Positions 1-11,168 of a stretch of 64,000 nucleotides of DNA are shown in pieces. The first letter of the stretch is position 1; every line of letters begins with the position of its first letter. The translations under genes were made by a program, and so were the position numbers. The notes beneath the pieces were generated by a model, which was not told the DNA's origin, ran no database searches, and saw nothing but the letters and a program-made list of their open reading frames with translations. This DNA is from Rhopalosiphum padi (Eukaryota; Arthropoda; Insecta; Hemiptera; Aphididae), in assembly GCF_020882245.1 (NCBI RefSeq), contig NC_083599.1:25802865-25866864 (forward strand). Reading direction: 5' to 3'.

Positions 1-1
1 C

Positions 2-184
2 ATGTTTTATAGTGTTTATGATGTATCAGCTTCATTGAAATATATGTATGTTAATAATGGTAAATAAGAATCATTTTTACAATCTAGTAGTAAAGGTTTT
101 AAGACACTAACATGAGAATTGAGTGTTTTATAAGCAGCTAAAAATATGAATTTGTAATATTTGTATAAATTATTATGTAAAACT
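2..184 (+). repeat. 183-bp satellite monomer (exemplar)
   Basis: This is the first complete monomer, counted from the ATG of ATGTTTTATAGTGTTTATG. The next ATGs fall at 185, 368, 551, 734 and 917, exactly 183 bp apart. Monomers differ mainly in their first third: subtypes contain CTTCATTG, CACATTCAATG, GCAGTTTCATC, GCATCAATGATA or GCATAAATGATA. The middle part at 83-134 is nearly constant. Subtypes follow each other in a fixed order in many arrays, giving a nested higher-order structure. All frames contain stops, so the monomer is not coding. Confidence 0.95.
83..134 (+). other. Most conserved box of the 183-bp monomer
   Basis: Running from TCTAGTAGT through AAGACACTAACATGAGAATT to GTTTTATAAG, this segment is present with only one or a few changes in nearly every monomer. 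The flanking parts define subtypes. Constancy in the middle of a diverging monomer could mean a protein-binding site. It could equally reflect recent homogenisation. No known binding motif was recognised. Confidence 0.45.
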
Positions 185-1007
185 ATGCTTCATAGTGTTT
201 ATGATGTATCACATACAATGCAATACATGAATGTTAATGATGGTAAATAAGAAACATTTTTACAATCTAGTAGTAAAGGTTTTAAGACACTAACATGAGA
301 ATTGAGTGTTTTATAAGATGCTAAAAATATGAATTTGTTATAATTGTATAAATTATTATGTAAAAGCATGCTTCATAGTGTTTATGCAGTTTCATCTTAA
401 ATATAATATATGAATGTTAATAATGGTAAATAAGAATCATTTTTACAATCTAGTAGTAAAGGTTTTAAGACACTAACATGAGAATTGAATGTTTTATAAG
501 AAGTTAAAAATATGAATTTGTAATATTTGTAAAAATTATTATGTAGAACCATGTTTTATAGTGTTTATGAAGTATCAGCATCAATGATATATATGAATGT
601 TACTAATATATAATAAGAATCATTTTCACAATCTAGTAGTCAAGGTTTCAAGACACTAACATGAGAATTGAGTGTTTTATAAGAAGTTAAAAATATGAAT
701 TTGTAATATTTGTAAAAATTATTATGTAGAACCATGTTTTATAGTGTTTATGAAGTATCAGCATCAATGATATATATGAATGTTACTAATATATAATAAG
801 AATCATTTTCACAATCTACTAGTCAAGGTTTCAAGACACTAACATGAGAATTGAGTGTTTTATAAGAAGTTAAAAATATGAATTTGTAATATTTGTAAAA
901 ATTATTATGTAGAACCATGTTTTATAGTGTTTAGGATGTATCAGCTTCAATGAAATATATGAATGTTAATGATGTTAAATAAGAATTATTTTCTTAATAT
1001 GAATATC

Positions 1008-1023
1008 AGGGTTTTTTGACCCT
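1008..1023 (+). repeat. Short inverted repeat with telomere-like motif
   Basis: AGGGT, a six-base TTTTTG loop and ACCCT form a possible 5-bp hairpin at the head of the core. The left arm lies in TCAGGGTTT, which matches a register of the Plasmodium telomere repeat (TTYAGGG, from memory). The motif occurs once per core, 29 times. It is altered at 21070 (right arm AAACT), 22635 (ACACT), 27407 (one extra T), 41250 (CCGGG, AAACT) and 61050 (CAAGG). It is a single motif, not a telomere tract. Confidence 0.6.
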
Positions 1024-1026
1024 ATT

Positions 1027-1610
1027 TTTATGTTATACTACTATTAATTGACTATCAATTACATTCTATATTCATTACACGTACATTGCATAAAACCATT
1101 ATTATTATCAGAATCTTCTAGTCCATTGTTCAATGTAGGATGTTGATACTTTTCCAAGTGGTAGGAATGTGAATTCACGTCTCAGCATGCATCAAGTGAT
1201 CTGCCTTACTACCATCTGAAAAAATGTTGTCGGTTAAATATGTATAATGGCTGGAGGAAAAAATGTTACTAATACATGCCATAACTGAAACGAAAATCTT
1301 TATATTACAACTAGTACGGGAAAACACTGAGCAATTCAGAAATGGAAATAATCAAACAAAAACTAACAAACAATCATCATTCTTATTACAACATTTGTGA
1401 AAGCAGTTTGCAGTTGAAACTTAAATACTAATACGAATGTAAAACTGCAAGTAGATATGAAATATAAACATATAACAGATGATAAGATATAATAATTTTG
1501 ATAAGATAAAAAGATCGCACATATCTAGTAGAATGTTTTGTTGGATATTAATGTAAAATAAGTGTTTATTAAGAATACGCTTGTAGAGTAACTTAAAATT
1601 GATGTTTTTT
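1027..1610 (+). repeat. Core block A (long copy of internal duplication)
   Basis: Block A runs from TTTTATGTTATACTAC to TTTTTTAATAG. It matches block B at both ends: TACATT(C/T)TATATTCATTAC, CAGAATCTTC(T/A)AGTCCA and CAATGTAGGATGTTGA upstream of the ORF, and the ACTTGTA..AATAACTTAAA-type sequence downstream. Its landmarks lie about 850 bp before those of B. It contains the full-length ORF segment, missing from B. Confidence 0.8.
1240..1431 (+). pseudogene. Block A ORF copy, decayed, TTAC variant
   Basis: Reads MYNGWRKKCY and stops at codon 11 (TAA), with further stops at codons 15 and 25 in the same frame. H10Y and GGC at codon 4 are shared only with the copies at 3531 and 25161. S55-S56 keep the intact-class codons. 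Confidence 0.55.
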
Positions 1611-1879
1611 AATAGACTATGACATAACCATACCTCAAAAATAATACGGATTTGAACATAATAATATCAAATCATAATTGAATAAAAGAACCGTTAAACA
1701 TCTATTAAAACTAGACTATTTAAATTGCAATACTTTGGTTTATGATTTAATGAAAACCTAATTATGAAAAAAACGTAGAAATAATAAAAAGTTTTTTAAA
1801 GCTGAGGCATATTTTAAGAATGAAAATTAAAAAGCTCAATTTGTTTACCAATACTATATTCATATTTTTAACAAATTTC
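1611..1879 (+). other. Spacer between core blocks A and B
   Basis: About 270 bp of very A+T-rich sequence, from the GACTATGACATAA region to CAAATTTCAATTG. No ORF, repeat or recognisable site was seen. Lineage X and Y cores differ most clearly here, by scattered substitutions. Confidence 0.6.
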
Positions 1880-2246
1880 AATTGTTCCACTAATATTAAT
1901 TTACTATTAATTACATTTTATATTCATTACAAGTACATTGCATAAAATCATTATTATTATCAGAATCTTCAAGTCCATGTTCAATGTAGGATGTTGAAAC
2001 TTTCCCAATATTCCAAAAATGTAAATTTATGTCTCAGCATGCTTTGAGTGATCCACCATTATACTGCCACCTAAAAAAAAATATTCATATAAATATGTAT
2101 AATGGTTGGAGAAATTATAATAATGATGATTGATCAGTAATAAAAGATATTAAAAATCTACCAGTGTTGTGTTGAATTTTAATGAAAAAAAATGTATAAC
2201 AAAATATACTTGTACAATAACTTAAACTTGCAGATTTTCAATATGC
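1880..2246 (+). repeat. Core block B (short copy of internal duplication)
   Basis: A diverged, shortened paralogue of block A. It keeps the upstream part and the far downstream part but lacks roughly 190 bp, corresponding to most of the ORF body and the sequence after it. It ends by running into the 3' part of a satellite monomer. A run of nine As at 2073-2081 varies in length between cores; it is expanded in cores 9 and 11 near 17750 and 22140. Confidence 0.75.
2095..2133 (+). pseudogene. Block B ORF remnant, 12 codons
   Basis: The frame reads MYNGWRNYNNDD and stops at TGA (2131). Its first six residues equal those of the block A ORF. Upstream codons also align: SDPPLYCHLKKNIHIN before the ATG here, against SSDLPYYHLKKCSRLN in the intact A copy. 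This allows one whole-codon difference. The remnant recurs in 28 of 29 cores (absent in core 7). In core 11 its ATG is ATA (22160). It is presumably the stump of a duplicated exon. Confidence 0.55.
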
Positions 2247-3297
2247 AAAAAATATGAATTTTTAATATTTGTATAAATTATTATGTAAAACCATGTTTTA
2301 TAGTGTTTATGATGTATCAGCTTCATTGAAATATATGTATGTTAATAATGGTAAATAAGAATCATTTTTACAATCTAGTAGTAAAGGTTTTAAGACACTA
2401 ACATGAGAATTGAGTGTTTTATAAGCAGCTAAAAATATGAATTTGTAATATTTGTATAAATTATTATGTAAAACTATGCTTCATAGTGTTTATGATGTAT
2501 CACATACAATGCAATACATGAATGTTAATGATGGTAAATAAGAAACATTTTTACAATCTAGTAGTAAAGGTTTTAAGACACTAACATGAGAATTGAGTGT
2601 TTTATAAGATGCTAAAAATATGAATTTGTTATAATTGTATAAATTATTATGTAAAAGCATGCTTCATAGTGTTTATGCAGTTTCATCTTAAATATAATAT
2701 ATGAATGTTAATAATGGTAAATAAGAATCATTTTTACAATCTAGTAGTAAAGGTTTTAAGACACTAACATGAGAATTGAATGTTTTATAAGAAGTTAAAA
2801 ATATGAATTTGTAATATTTGTAAAAATTATTATGTAGAACCATGTTTTATAGTGTTTATGAAGTATCAGCATCAATGATATATATGAATGTTACTAATAT
2901 ATAATAAGAATCATTTTCACAATCTAGTAGTCAAGGTTTCAAGACACTAACATGAGAATTGAGTGTTTTATAAGAAGTTAAAAATATGAATTTGTAATAT
3001 TTGTAAAAATTATTATGTAGAACCATGTTTTATAGTGTTTATGAAGTATCAGCATCAATGATATATATGAATGTTACTAATATATAATAAGAATCATTTT
3101 CACAATCTACTAGTCAAGGTTTCAAGACACTAACATGAGAATTGAGTGTTTTATAAGAAGTTAAAAATATGAATTTGTAATATTTGTAAAAATTATTATG
3201 TAGAACCATGTTTTATAGTGTTTAGGATGTATCAGCTTCAATGAAATATATGAATGTTAATGATGTTAAATAAGAATTATTTTCTTAATATGAATAT

Positions 3298-5771
3298 CAG
3301 GGTTTTTTGACCCTATTTTTATGTTATACTACTATTAATTGACTATCAATTACATTCTATATTCATTACACGTACATTGCATAAAACCATTATTATTATC
3401 AGAATCTTCTAGTCCATTGTTCAATGTAGGATGTTGATACTTTTCCAAGTGGTAGGAATGTGAATTCACGTCTCAGCATGCATCAAGTGATCTGCCTTAC
3501 TACCATCTGAAAAAATGTTGTCGGTTAAATATGTATAATGGCTGGAGGAAAAAATGTTACTAATACATGCCATAACTGAAACGAAAATCTTTATATTACA
3601 ACTAGTACGGGAAAACACTGAGCAATTCAGAAATGGAAATAATCAAACAAAAACTAACAAACAATCATCATTCTTATTACAACATTTGTGAAAGCAGTTT
3701 GCAGTTGAAACTTAAATACTAATACGAATGTAAAACTGCAAGTAGATATGAAATATAAACATATAACAGATGATAAGATATAATAATTTTGATAAGATAA
3801 AAAGATCGCACATATCTAGTAGAATGTTTTGTTGGATATTAATGTAAAATAAGTGTTTATTAAGAATACGCTTGTAGAGTAACTTAAAATTGATGTTTTT
3901 TAATAGACTATGACATAACCATACCTCAAAAATAATACGGATTTGAACATAATAATATCAAATCATAATTGAATAAAAGAACCGTTAAACATCTATTAAA
4001 ACTAGACTATTTAAATTGCAATACTTTGGTTTATGATTTAATGAAAACCTAATTATGAAAAAAACGTAGAAATAATAAAAAGTTTTTTAAAGCTGAGGCA
4101 TATTTTAAGAATGAAAATTAAAAAGCTCAATTTGTTTACCAATACTATATTCATATTTTTAACAAATTTCAATTGTTCCACTAATATTAATTTACTATTA
4201 ATTACATTTTATATTCATTACAAGTACATTGCATAAAATCATTATTATTATCAGAATCTTCAAGTCCATGTTCAATGTAGGATGTTGAAACTTTCCCAAT
4301 ATTCCAAAAATGTAAATTTATGTCTCAGCATGCTTTGAGTGATCCACCATTATACTGCCACCTAAAAAAAAATATTCATATAAATATGTATAATGGTTGG
4401 AGAAATTATAATAATGATGATTGATCAGTAATAAAAGATATTAAAAATCTACCAGTGTTGTGTTGAATTTTAATGAAAAAAAATGTATAACAAAATATAC
4501 TTGTACAATAACTTAAACTTGCAGATTTTCAATATGCAAAAAATATGAATTTTTAATATTTGTATAAATTATTATGTAAAACCATGTTTTATAGTGTTTA
4601 TGATGTATCAGCTTCATTGAAATATATGTATGTTAATAATGGTAAATAAGAATCATTTTTACAATCTAGTAGTAAAGGTTTTAAGACACTAACATGAGAA
4701 TTGAGTGTTTTATAAGCAGCTAAAAATATGAATTTGTAATATTTGTATAAATTATTACGTAAAACTATGTTTTATAGTGTTTATGATGTATCACATTCAA
4801 TGTAATACATGAATGTTAATGATGGTAAATAAGAAACATTTTTACAATCTAGTAGTAAAGGTTTTAAGACACTAACATGAGAATTGAGTGTTTTATAAGA
4901 TGCTAAAAATATGAATTTGTTATAATTGTATAAATTATTATGTAAAAGCATGCTTCATAGTGTTTATGCAGTTTCATCTTAAATATAATATATGAATGTT
5001 AATAATGGTAAATAAGAATCATTTTTACAATCTAGTAGTAAAGGTTTTAAGATACTAACATGAGAATTGAGTGTTTTATAAGCAGCTAAAAAAATGAATT
5101 TGTAATATTTGTATAAATAATAATGAAAGAGCATGCTTCATAGTGTTTATGCAGTTTCATCTTAAATATAATATATGAATGTTACTAATAGATAATAAGA
5201 ATCATTTTCATAATCTAGTAGTCAAGGTTTCAAGATACTAACATGAGAATTGAGTGTTTTATAAGAAGTTAAAAATATGAATATGTAATATTTGTATAAA
5301 TTATTATTTAAAACCATGTTTTATAGTGTTTATGAAGTATCAGCATCAATGAAATATATGAATGTTACTAATATATAATAAGAATCATTTTCACAATCTA
5401 GTAGTCAAGGATTCAAGACACTAACATGAGAATTGAGTGTTTTATAAGAAGTTAAAAATATGAATTTTTAATAGTTATTTAAATCATTATGTAAAACTAT
5501 GTTTTATAGTGTTTATGAAGTATCAGCATCAATGATATATATGAATGTTACTAATATATAATAAGAATCATTTTCACAATCTAGTAGTCAAGGTTTCAAG
5601 ACACTAACATGAGAATTGAGTGTTTTATAAGAAGTTAAAAATATGAATTTGTAATATTTGTAAAAATTATTATGTAGAACCATGTTTTATAGTGTTTAGG
5701 ATGTATCAGCTTCAATGAAATATATGAATGTTAATGATGTTAAATAAGAATTATTTTCTTAATATGAAGAT
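3298..5771 (+). repeat. Higher-order unit 2 (2,474 bp, n=5)
   Basis: Block B remnant at 4386; array 4538-5758 with seven starts. The core matches core 1. The array has one extra monomer and different subtypes after the first (ATTACGTAAAAC variant near 4755). Confidence 0.9.
3531..3722 (+). pseudogene. Block A ORF copy, decayed, TTAC variant
   Basis: Same as the copy at 1240, 2,291 bp upstream. Confidence 0.55.
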
Positions 5772-7330
5772 CAGGGTTTTTTGACCCTATTTTTATGTTA
5801 CACTACTATTAATTGACTATCAATTACATTCTATATTCATTACACGTACATTGCATAAAACCATTATTATTATCAGAATCTTCTAGTCCATTGTTCAATG
5901 TAGGATGTTGATACTTTTCCAAGTGGTAGGAATGTGAATTCACGTCTCAGCATGCATCAAGTGATCTGCCTTACTACCATCTGAAAAAATGTTGTCGGTT
6001 AAATATGTATAATGGTTGGAGGAAAAAATGTCACTAATACATGCCATAACTGAAACGAAAATCTTTATATTACAACTAGTACGGGAAAACACTGAGCAAT
6101 TCAGAAATGGAAATAATCAAACAAAAACTAACAAACAATCATCATTCTTATTACAACATTTGTGAAACCACTTTGCAGTTGAAACTTAAATACTAATACG
6201 AATGTAAAACTGGAAATAGATATGAAATATAAACATATAACAGATGATAAGATATAATAATTTTGATAAGATAAAAAGATCGCACATATCTAGTAGAATG
6301 TTTTGTTGGATATTAATGTAAAATAAGTGTTTATTAAGAATACGCTTGTAGAGTAACTTAAAATTGCTGTTTTTTAATAGACTATGACATAACCATACCT
6401 CAAAAATAATACGGATTTGAACATAATAATATCAAATCATAATTGAATAAAAGAACCGTTAAACATCTATTAAAACTAGACTATTTAAATTGCAATACTT
6501 TGGTTTATGATTTAATGAAAACCTAATTATGAAAAAAACGTAGAAATAATAAAAAGTTTTTTAAAGCTGAGGCATATTTTAAGAATGAAAATTAAAAAGC
6601 TCAATTTGTTTACCAATACTATATTCATATTTTTAACAAATTTCAATTGTTCCACTACTATTAATTTACTATAGATTACATTTTATATTCATTACAAGTA
6701 CATTGCTTAAAATCATTATTATTATCAGAATCTTCAAGTCCATGTTCAATGTAGGATGTTGAAACTTTCCCAATATTCCAAAAATGTTAATTTATGTCTC
6801 AGCATGCTTTAAGTGATCCACCATTATACTGCCACCTAAAAAAAAATATTCATAAAAATATGTATAATGGTTGGAGAAATTATAATAATGATGATTGATC
6901 AGTAATAAAAGATATTAAAAATCTACCAGTGTTGTGTTGAATTTTAATGAAAAAAAATGTAGAACAAAATATACTTGTACAATAACTTAAACTTGCTGAT
7001 TTTCAATATGCAGAAAATATGAATTTTTAATATTTGTATAAATTATTATGTAGAATAATATTTTATAGTGTTTATGAATTATCAGCTTCATTAATATATA
7101 TGTATGTTAATAATGGTAAATAAGAATCATTTTCACAATCTAGTAGTCAAGGTTTAAAGACACTAACATGAGAATTGAGTGTTTTATAAGAAGTTAAAAA
7201 TATGAATTTGTAATATTTGTAAAAATTATTATGTAGAACCATGTTTTATAGTGTTTAGGATGTATCAGTTTCAATGAAATATATGAATGTTAATGATGTT
7301 AAATAAGAATTATTTTCTTAATATGAAGAT
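5772..7330 (+). repeat. Higher-order unit 3 (1,559 bp, n=0)
   Basis: This is the minimal unit size. Block B remnant at 6860; array 7012-7317 with two starts, 7058 and 7241. Confidence 0.9.
6005..6196 (+). pseudogene. Block A ORF copy, decayed class
   Basis: Main decayed class: stops at codons 11 (TAA), 15 (TAA) and 25 (TAG). I29T, D32N, H44N, K45N, L46H, S55T and S56T separate it from the intact class; no frameshift. Confidence 0.55.
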
Positions 7331-9255
7331 CAGGGTTTTTTGACCCTATTTTTATGTTATACTACTAATAATTGACTATCAATTACATTCTATATTCATT
7401 ACACGTACATTGCATAAAACCATTATTATTATCAGAATCTTCTAGTCCATTGTTCAATGTAGGATGTTGATACTTTCCCAAGTGGTAGGAATGTGAATTC
7501 ACGTCTCATTATGCATCAAGTGATCTGCCGTACTACTATCTGAAAAAATGTAGTCGGTTAAATATGTATAATGGTTGGAGGAAAAAATGTCACTCATACA
7601 TGCCATTATTAAAACGAAAATCTTTATATTACAACAAGTACGGGTAAATACTGAGCGATTCAGAAATGGAAATAATCAAACAAAAACTAACACACAAACT
7701 TCATTCATATTACAACATTTGTGAAAGCAGTTTGCAGTTGAAACTTAAATACTAATACGAATGTAAAACTGCAAGTAGATATGAAATATAAACATATAAC
7801 AGATGATTAGATATAATAATTTTGATAAGATAAAAAGATCGCACATATCTAGTAGAATGTTTTGTTGGATATTAATGTAAAATAAGTGTTTATTAAGAAT
7901 ACGCTTGTAGAGTAACTTAAAATTGCTGTTTTTTAATAGACTATGACATAACCATACCTCAAAAATAATACGGATTTGAACATAAAAATATCAAATCATA
8001 ATTGAATAAAAGAACCGTTAAACATCTATTAAAACTAGACTATTTAAATTGCAATACTTTGGTTTATGATTTAATGAAAACCTAATTATGAAAAAAACGT
8101 AGAAATAATAAAAAGTTTTTTAAAGCTGAGGCATATTTTAAGAATGAAAATTAAAAAGCTCAATTTGTTTACCAATACTATATTCATATTTTTAACAAAT
8201 TTCAATTGTTCCACTACTATTAATTTACTATAGATTACATTTTATATTCATTACAAGTACATTGCTTAAAATCATTATTATTATCAGAATCTTCAAGTCC
8301 ATGTTCAATGTAGGATGTTGCAACTTTCCCAATATTCCAAAAATGTTAATTTATGTCTCAGCATGCTTTGAGTGATCCACCATTATACTGCCACCTAAAA
8401 AAAAATATTCATATAAATATGTATAATGGTTGGAGAAATTATAATAATGATGATTGATCAGTAATAAAAGATATTAAAAATCTACCAGTGTTGTGTTGAA
8501 TTTTAATGAAAAAAAATGTATAACAAAATATACTTGTACAATAACTTAAACTTGCTGATTTTCAATATGCAGAAAATATGAATTTTTAATATTTGTATAA
8601 ATTATTATGTAAAACCATGTTTTATAGTGCTTATGATGTATCAGCTTCATTGAAATATATGTATGTTAATAATGGTAAATAAGAATCATTTTCACAATCT
8701 AGTAGTCAAGGTTTTAAGACACTAACATGAGAATTGAGTGTTTTATATGAAGTTAAAAATATGAATATGTAATATTTGTATAAATTATTATTTAAAACCA
8801 TGTTTTATAGTGTTTATGAAGTATCAGCATCAATGAAATATATGAATGTTAATATTGGTAAATAAGAATCATTTTCACAATCTAGTAGTCAAGGTTTGAA
8901 GATACTAACATGAGAATTGAGTGTTTTATAACAAGTTAAAAATATGAAATTGTAATATTTGTATAAATTATTATGTAGAATAATATTTTATAGTGTTTAT
9001 GAATTATCAGCATAAATGATATATATGAATGTTACTAATATATAATAAGAATCATTTTCACAATCTAGTAGTCAAGGTTTCAAGACACTAACATGAGAAT
9101 TGAGTGTTTTATAAGAAGTTAAAAATATGAATTTGTAATATTTGTAAAAATTATTATGTAGAACCATGTTTTATAGTGTTTAGGATGTATCAGCTTCAAT
9201 GAAATATATGAATGTTAATGATGTTAAATAAGAATTATTTTCTTAATATGAAGAT
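7331..9255 (+). repeat. Higher-order unit 4 (1,925 bp, n=2)
   Basis: Block B remnant at 8419; array 8571-9242 with four starts. Its array begins the GTGCTTATGATG monomer series, also used in units 5, 14, 15, 16 and 29. Confidence 0.9.
7564..7755 (+). pseudogene. Block A ORF copy, K28 nonsense
   Basis: Matches the intact class except for one A-to-T change that turns codon 28 into TAA (7645-7647), leaving 27 codons. The rest of the frame is open after the stop. It is a recent, single-step inactivation. Confidence 0.6.
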
Positions 9256-11168
9256 CAGGGTTTTTTGACCCTATTTTTATGTTATACTACTATTAATTGA
9301 CTATCAATTACATTCTATATTCATTACACGTACATTGCATAAAACCATTATTATTATCAGAATCTTCTAGTCCATTGTTCAATGTAGGATGTTGATACTT
9401 TTCCAAGTGGTAGGAATGTGAATTCACGTCTCATTATGCATCAAGTGATCTGCCGTACTACCATCTGAAAAAATGTAGTCGGTTAAATATGTATAATGGT
9501 TGGAGGAAAAAATGTCACTCATACATGCCATAACTGAAACGAAAATCTTTATATTACAACTAGTACGGGAAAACACTGAGCAATTCAGAAATGGAAATAA
9601 TCAAACAAAAACTAACAAACAATCATCATTCTTATTACAACATTTGTGAAACCACTTTGCAGTTGAAACTTAAATACTAATACGAATGTAAAACTGGAAA
9701 TAGATATGAAATATAAATATATAACAGATGATAAGATATAATAATTTTGATAAGACAAAAAAGATCGTACATATCTACTAGAATGTTTTGTTGGATATTA
9801 ATGTAAAATAAGTGTTTATTAAGAATAAGCTTGTAGAGTAACTTAAAATTGCTGTTTTTTAATAGACTATGACATAACCATACCTCAAAAATAATACGGA
9901 TTTGAACATAATAATATCAAATCATAATTGAATAAAAGAACCGTTAAACATCTATTAAAACTAGACTATTTAAATTGCAATACTTTGGTTTATGATTTAA
10001 TGAAAACCTAATTATGAAAAAAACGTAGAAATAATAAAAAGTTTTTTAAAGCTGAGGCATATTTTAAGAATGAAAATTAAAAAGCTCAATTTGTTTACCA
10101 ATACTATATTCATATTTTTAACAAATTTCAATTGTTCCACTACTATTAATTTACTATAGATTACATTTTATATTCATTACAAGTACATTGCTTAAAATCA
10201 TTATTATTATCAGAATCTTCAAGTCCATGTTCAATGTAGGATGTTGAAACTTTCCCAATATTCCAAAAATGTTAATTTATGTCTCAGCATGCTTTGAGTG
10301 ATCCACCATTATACTGCCACCTAAAAAAAAATATTCATATAAATATGTATAATGGTTGGAGAAATTATAATAATGATGATTGATCAGTAATAAAAGATAA
10401 TAAAAATCTACCAGAGTGTTGTGTTGAATTTTAATGAAAAAAAAATATACTTGTACAATAACTTAAACTTGCTGATTTTTAATATGAAAAAAATATAAAT
10501 TTGTAATATTTGTATAAATTATTATGTAAAACCATGTTTTATAGTGCTTATGATGTATCAGCTTCATTGAAATATATGTATGTTAATAATGGTAAATAAG
10601 AATCATTTTCACAATCTAGTAGTCAAGGTTTTAAGACACATGAGAATTGAGTGTTTTATAAGAAGTTAAAAATATGAATATGTAATATTTGTATAAATTA
10701 TTATTTAAAACCATGTTTTATAGTGTTTATGAAGTATCAGCATCAATGAAATATATGAATGTTAATATTGGTAAATAAGAATCATTTTCACAATCTAGTA
10801 GTCAAGGTTTGAAGATACTAACATGAGAATTGAGTGTTTTATAAGAAGTTAAAAATATGAAATTGTAATATTTGTATAAATTATTATGTAGAATAATATT
10901 TTATAGTGTTTATGAATTATCAGCATAAATGATATATATGAATGTTACTAATATATAATAAGAATCATTTTCTCAATCTAGTAGTCAAGGTTTCAAGACA
11001 CTAACATGAGAATTGAGTGTTTTATAAGAAGTTAAAAATATGAATTTGTAATATTTGTAAAAATTATTATGTAGAACCATGTTTTATAGTGTTTAGGATG
11101 TATCAGCTTCAATGAAATATATGAATGTTAATGATGTTAAATAAGAATTATTTTCTTAATATGAAGAT
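9256..11168 (+). repeat. Higher-order unit 5 (1,913 bp)
   Basis: Block B remnant at 10345; array 10488-11155 with four starts. It is 12 bp short of 1,925. Four bases are lost in the first monomer after 10639, and the rest in the core after block B. Confidence 0.9.
9489..9680 (+). pseudogene. Block A ORF copy, stop at codon 15
   Basis: Intermediate class: the upstream part and codons 1-14 follow the intact class (no codon 11 stop). The rest follows the decayed class, with TAA at codon 15 (9531) and TAG at codon 25. It looks like an intact/decayed recombinant. Confidence 0.55.

Larger units (their letters stand above)
1..1006 (+). repeat. Partial unit 0: six monomer starts
   Basis: The window opens on a monomer start, and position 1 matches 2292. 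Starts are at 2, 185, 368, 551, 734 and 917. The last monomer is cut after about 993 by the core, as in every array. A private variant, ACATACAATG at 211, recurs at 2502, exactly one unit (2,291 bp) later. Confidence 0.9.
994..2246 (+). repeat. Core of the higher-order unit (exemplar)
   Basis: This is the non-monomeric part of unit 1. In order it holds the short inverted repeat (1008-1023), block A (about 1027-1610) with a 63-codon ORF remnant, a spacer (about 1611-1879) and block B (about 1880-2246). The left edge lies inside a monomer after TAAGAATTATTTTC. The right edge re-enters a monomer at AAAATATGAATTTTTAATA. Two core lineages exist across the window. Lineage X has GTTGGATATTAATG and CCATACCTC. 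Lineage Y has GTTGCATTTGAATG (GTTACATTTG in cores 21 and 23) and ACATACAT; it is seen in cores 7, 8, 9, 11, 21, 23, 24 and 27. Confidence 0.85.
1007..3297 (+). repeat. Higher-order unit 1 (2,291 bp, n=4)
   Basis: Block B remnant at 2095; monomer array 2247-3284 with six starts. Nearly identical to the preceding 2,291 bp. It carries private core variants CTAATATTAATT and GGCTGGAGG, shared only with units 2 and 13. Confidence 0.9.

Noticed and set aside
2..184. Coding repeat, since 183 is divisible by three
   Set aside because: All frames of the monomer contain several stops, so the multiple of three appears to be coincidence.
1..1006. CRISPR array
   Set aside because: The 183-bp repeats are contiguous with no unique spacers, far longer than CRISPR repeats, and no cas-like gene is present.
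1007..1022. True telomere tract
   Set aside because: Only one telomere-like motif occurs per unit; there is no tandem run of 7-bp repeats anywhere in the window.
1008..1023. Rho-independent terminator
   Set aside because: The stem is only 5 bp, the T run lies in the loop and not after the stem, and the setting looks eukaryotic.
2095..2133. Block B 12-codon ORF as a functional microprotein
   Set aside because: It ends within unconstrained A/T sequence, its ATG is lost in core 11, and the whole block is absent in core 7.
994..2246. Core as a transposable element
   Set aside because: The edges lie inside monomers at fixed points. There are no terminal inverted repeats, target-site duplications or transposase/RT motifs, and block A/B homology is direct.
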